Virus record (IMG/VR): IMGVR_UViG_3300044646_001937
Span: 140,455-204,454 of that record
Origin: a virus
Length of the DNA stretch: 64,000 bases
Strand: one strand, 5' to 3'
Shown here: piece after piece, positions 63,446 through 64,000 of the stretch
Layout: every line of letters begins with the position of its first letter
Position numbering within the stretch: position 1 is the stretch's first letter
Program-made: the position numbers and the translations under genes
The notes under the pieces: model-generated
Told to the model about the DNA's origin: nothing
Databases searched by the model: none
What the model saw: only the letters and a program-made list of their open reading frames with translations

Positions 63446-64000
63446 AATTTATAGCATTCAGCGATCAGCATCTAGAGAGTAAACTCTATAACATCCCTGA
63501 ACTCGAGCAGGACAACCGAGAATTGTTTAAAATGGTTATAGATAAAGCTATAGAGCTTAACGTGGATTACCTCATCAGCGTTGGTGATCTGTTTGACCAC
63601 AACAGGCCTAGCAGCGAAACAATACGCTTCGTAAGCGAAGAATTATCCAGACTCAGCGCAGATGTAACGCCTCTGGCAATAGCTGGAGATCACAGCAAGC
63701 CTATCAACGGAGCAACCTGGGAGAGCGTATGCGGATTCCACAGTGTTAATAATTTTGATAGCTTTGTGGGAGTAGACTATAGTGATAATCCTGCCGACGT
63801 AATAGCGCTAATCAATCATGAGCTGAACAAGCGAGCTAAAGACACTGTTAGGTGGATATTTATGCATCAGCAGGTTCCTGAGCTATGGCCGTTCTGTGAA
63901 GACAAGAAAAAGATCAGTATCAAAGATCTGGATCTGTCTAACCAGTGTGGAAGTATTGAGGGAATATTGCTGGGCGACATCCATATCCGCAGAGAGATGC
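63442..64000 (+). CDS. SbcD/Mre11-like metallophosphoesterase, 3'-truncated by window edge
   Basis: The first 186 residues of a calcineurin-like nuclease subunit (the T4 gp47 / SbcD / Mre11 type). Motif I is SDQH (D8, H10). Motif II is GDLFDHNR (D49). Motif III reads AGDHSKP (81-87), where GNH is usual. A later His lies in 'FMHQQVPE' (H142), and GDIH (178-181) replaces the usual GHxH. In T4 such a subunit pairs with an SbcC/Rad50-like gp46 ATPase and serves in recombination and host-DNA breakdown; the partner would lie beyond the window. The rest of the gene is not visible. Confidence 0.8.
   Translation, partial: MKFIAFSDQHLESKLYNIPELEQDNRELFKMVIDKAIELNVDYLISVGDLFDHNRPSSETIRFVSEELSRLSADVTPLAIAGDHSKPINGATWESVCGFHSVNNFDSFVGVDYSDNPADVIALINHELNKRAKDTVRWIFMHQQVPELWPFCEDKKKISIKDLDLSNQCGSIEGILLGDIHIRREM

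Noticed and set aside
1-64000. CRISPR arrays, insertion sequences, integrase or att sites, standard tRNAs and reverse transcriptase / diversity-generating elements
   Set aside because: No spaced direct repeats, transposase motifs or template repeats with a reverse transcriptase were found. The only tRNA-like fold is that of the tmRNA.

Overview
This window is a segment of a large tailed bacteriophage genome with a contractile tail (myovirus morphology). The evidence is a tail sheath, a tail tube, a tail-assembly-chaperone pair with a frameshift signal, a tape measure protein, hub/spike proteins, gp25- and gp6/J-type baseplate proteins and a terminase large subunit. The DNA is AT-rich. Most genes lack a Shine-Dalgarno sequence and begin in a 'TATG' or 'ATATG' context. 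Clear TATAAT promoters often sit only 7-10 nt before the start codon. The host cannot be fixed from the sequence. Ycf46-, Ycf35- and DUF2997-like proteins and poor Shine-Dalgarno use would fit a cyanobacterial host, but these families also occur elsewhere.

Region 1 (1-20268) is the tail and baseplate block, all on the plus strand: two neck/tail-completion candidates, an enlarged sheath with duplicated Ig-like insertions, the tube, a spike with an OB-like domain, chaperones made by -1 frameshifting, the tape measure, a second tube-like protein, the hub, gp25 and gp6/J. A small sigma-70-like factor sits inside this block.

Region 2 (20294-50799) is about 30 kb of host-interaction genes. Three giant proteins (2237, 1773 and 3616 residues) are built from Ig-like, fibronectin-III-like and carboxypeptidase-regulatory-like repeats. 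They lie among smaller proteins that share an N-terminal 'N..L..YP(I/F/L)' module and an 'INGV.P...G' module, probably a common way of attaching to the baseplate.

Region 3 (50818-51840) holds two small genes and a complete one-piece tmRNA with its own promoter, encoded CCA and a long 31-codon tag frame ending in LAA.

Region 4 (51841-58358) has an unknown minus-strand gene, a possible morphogenesis protein, a BCS1-like AAA+ ATPase and a zinc-ribbon-bearing terminase large subunit on the minus strand.

Region 5 (58345-64000) is a compact, overlapping operon: a basic protein, a double AT-hook protein, a Ycf46-like AAA+ ATPase, a DUF3150-like protein, an unknown, a DUF1257/Ycf35-like protein, an unknown, a DUF2997-like protein and a small acidic protein. 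A further small gene and an SbcD/Mre11-type nuclease follow, and the nuclease runs off the window. The AAA+/DUF3150/DUF1257/DUF2997 set is the best candidate here for an uncharacterised multi-protein machine.
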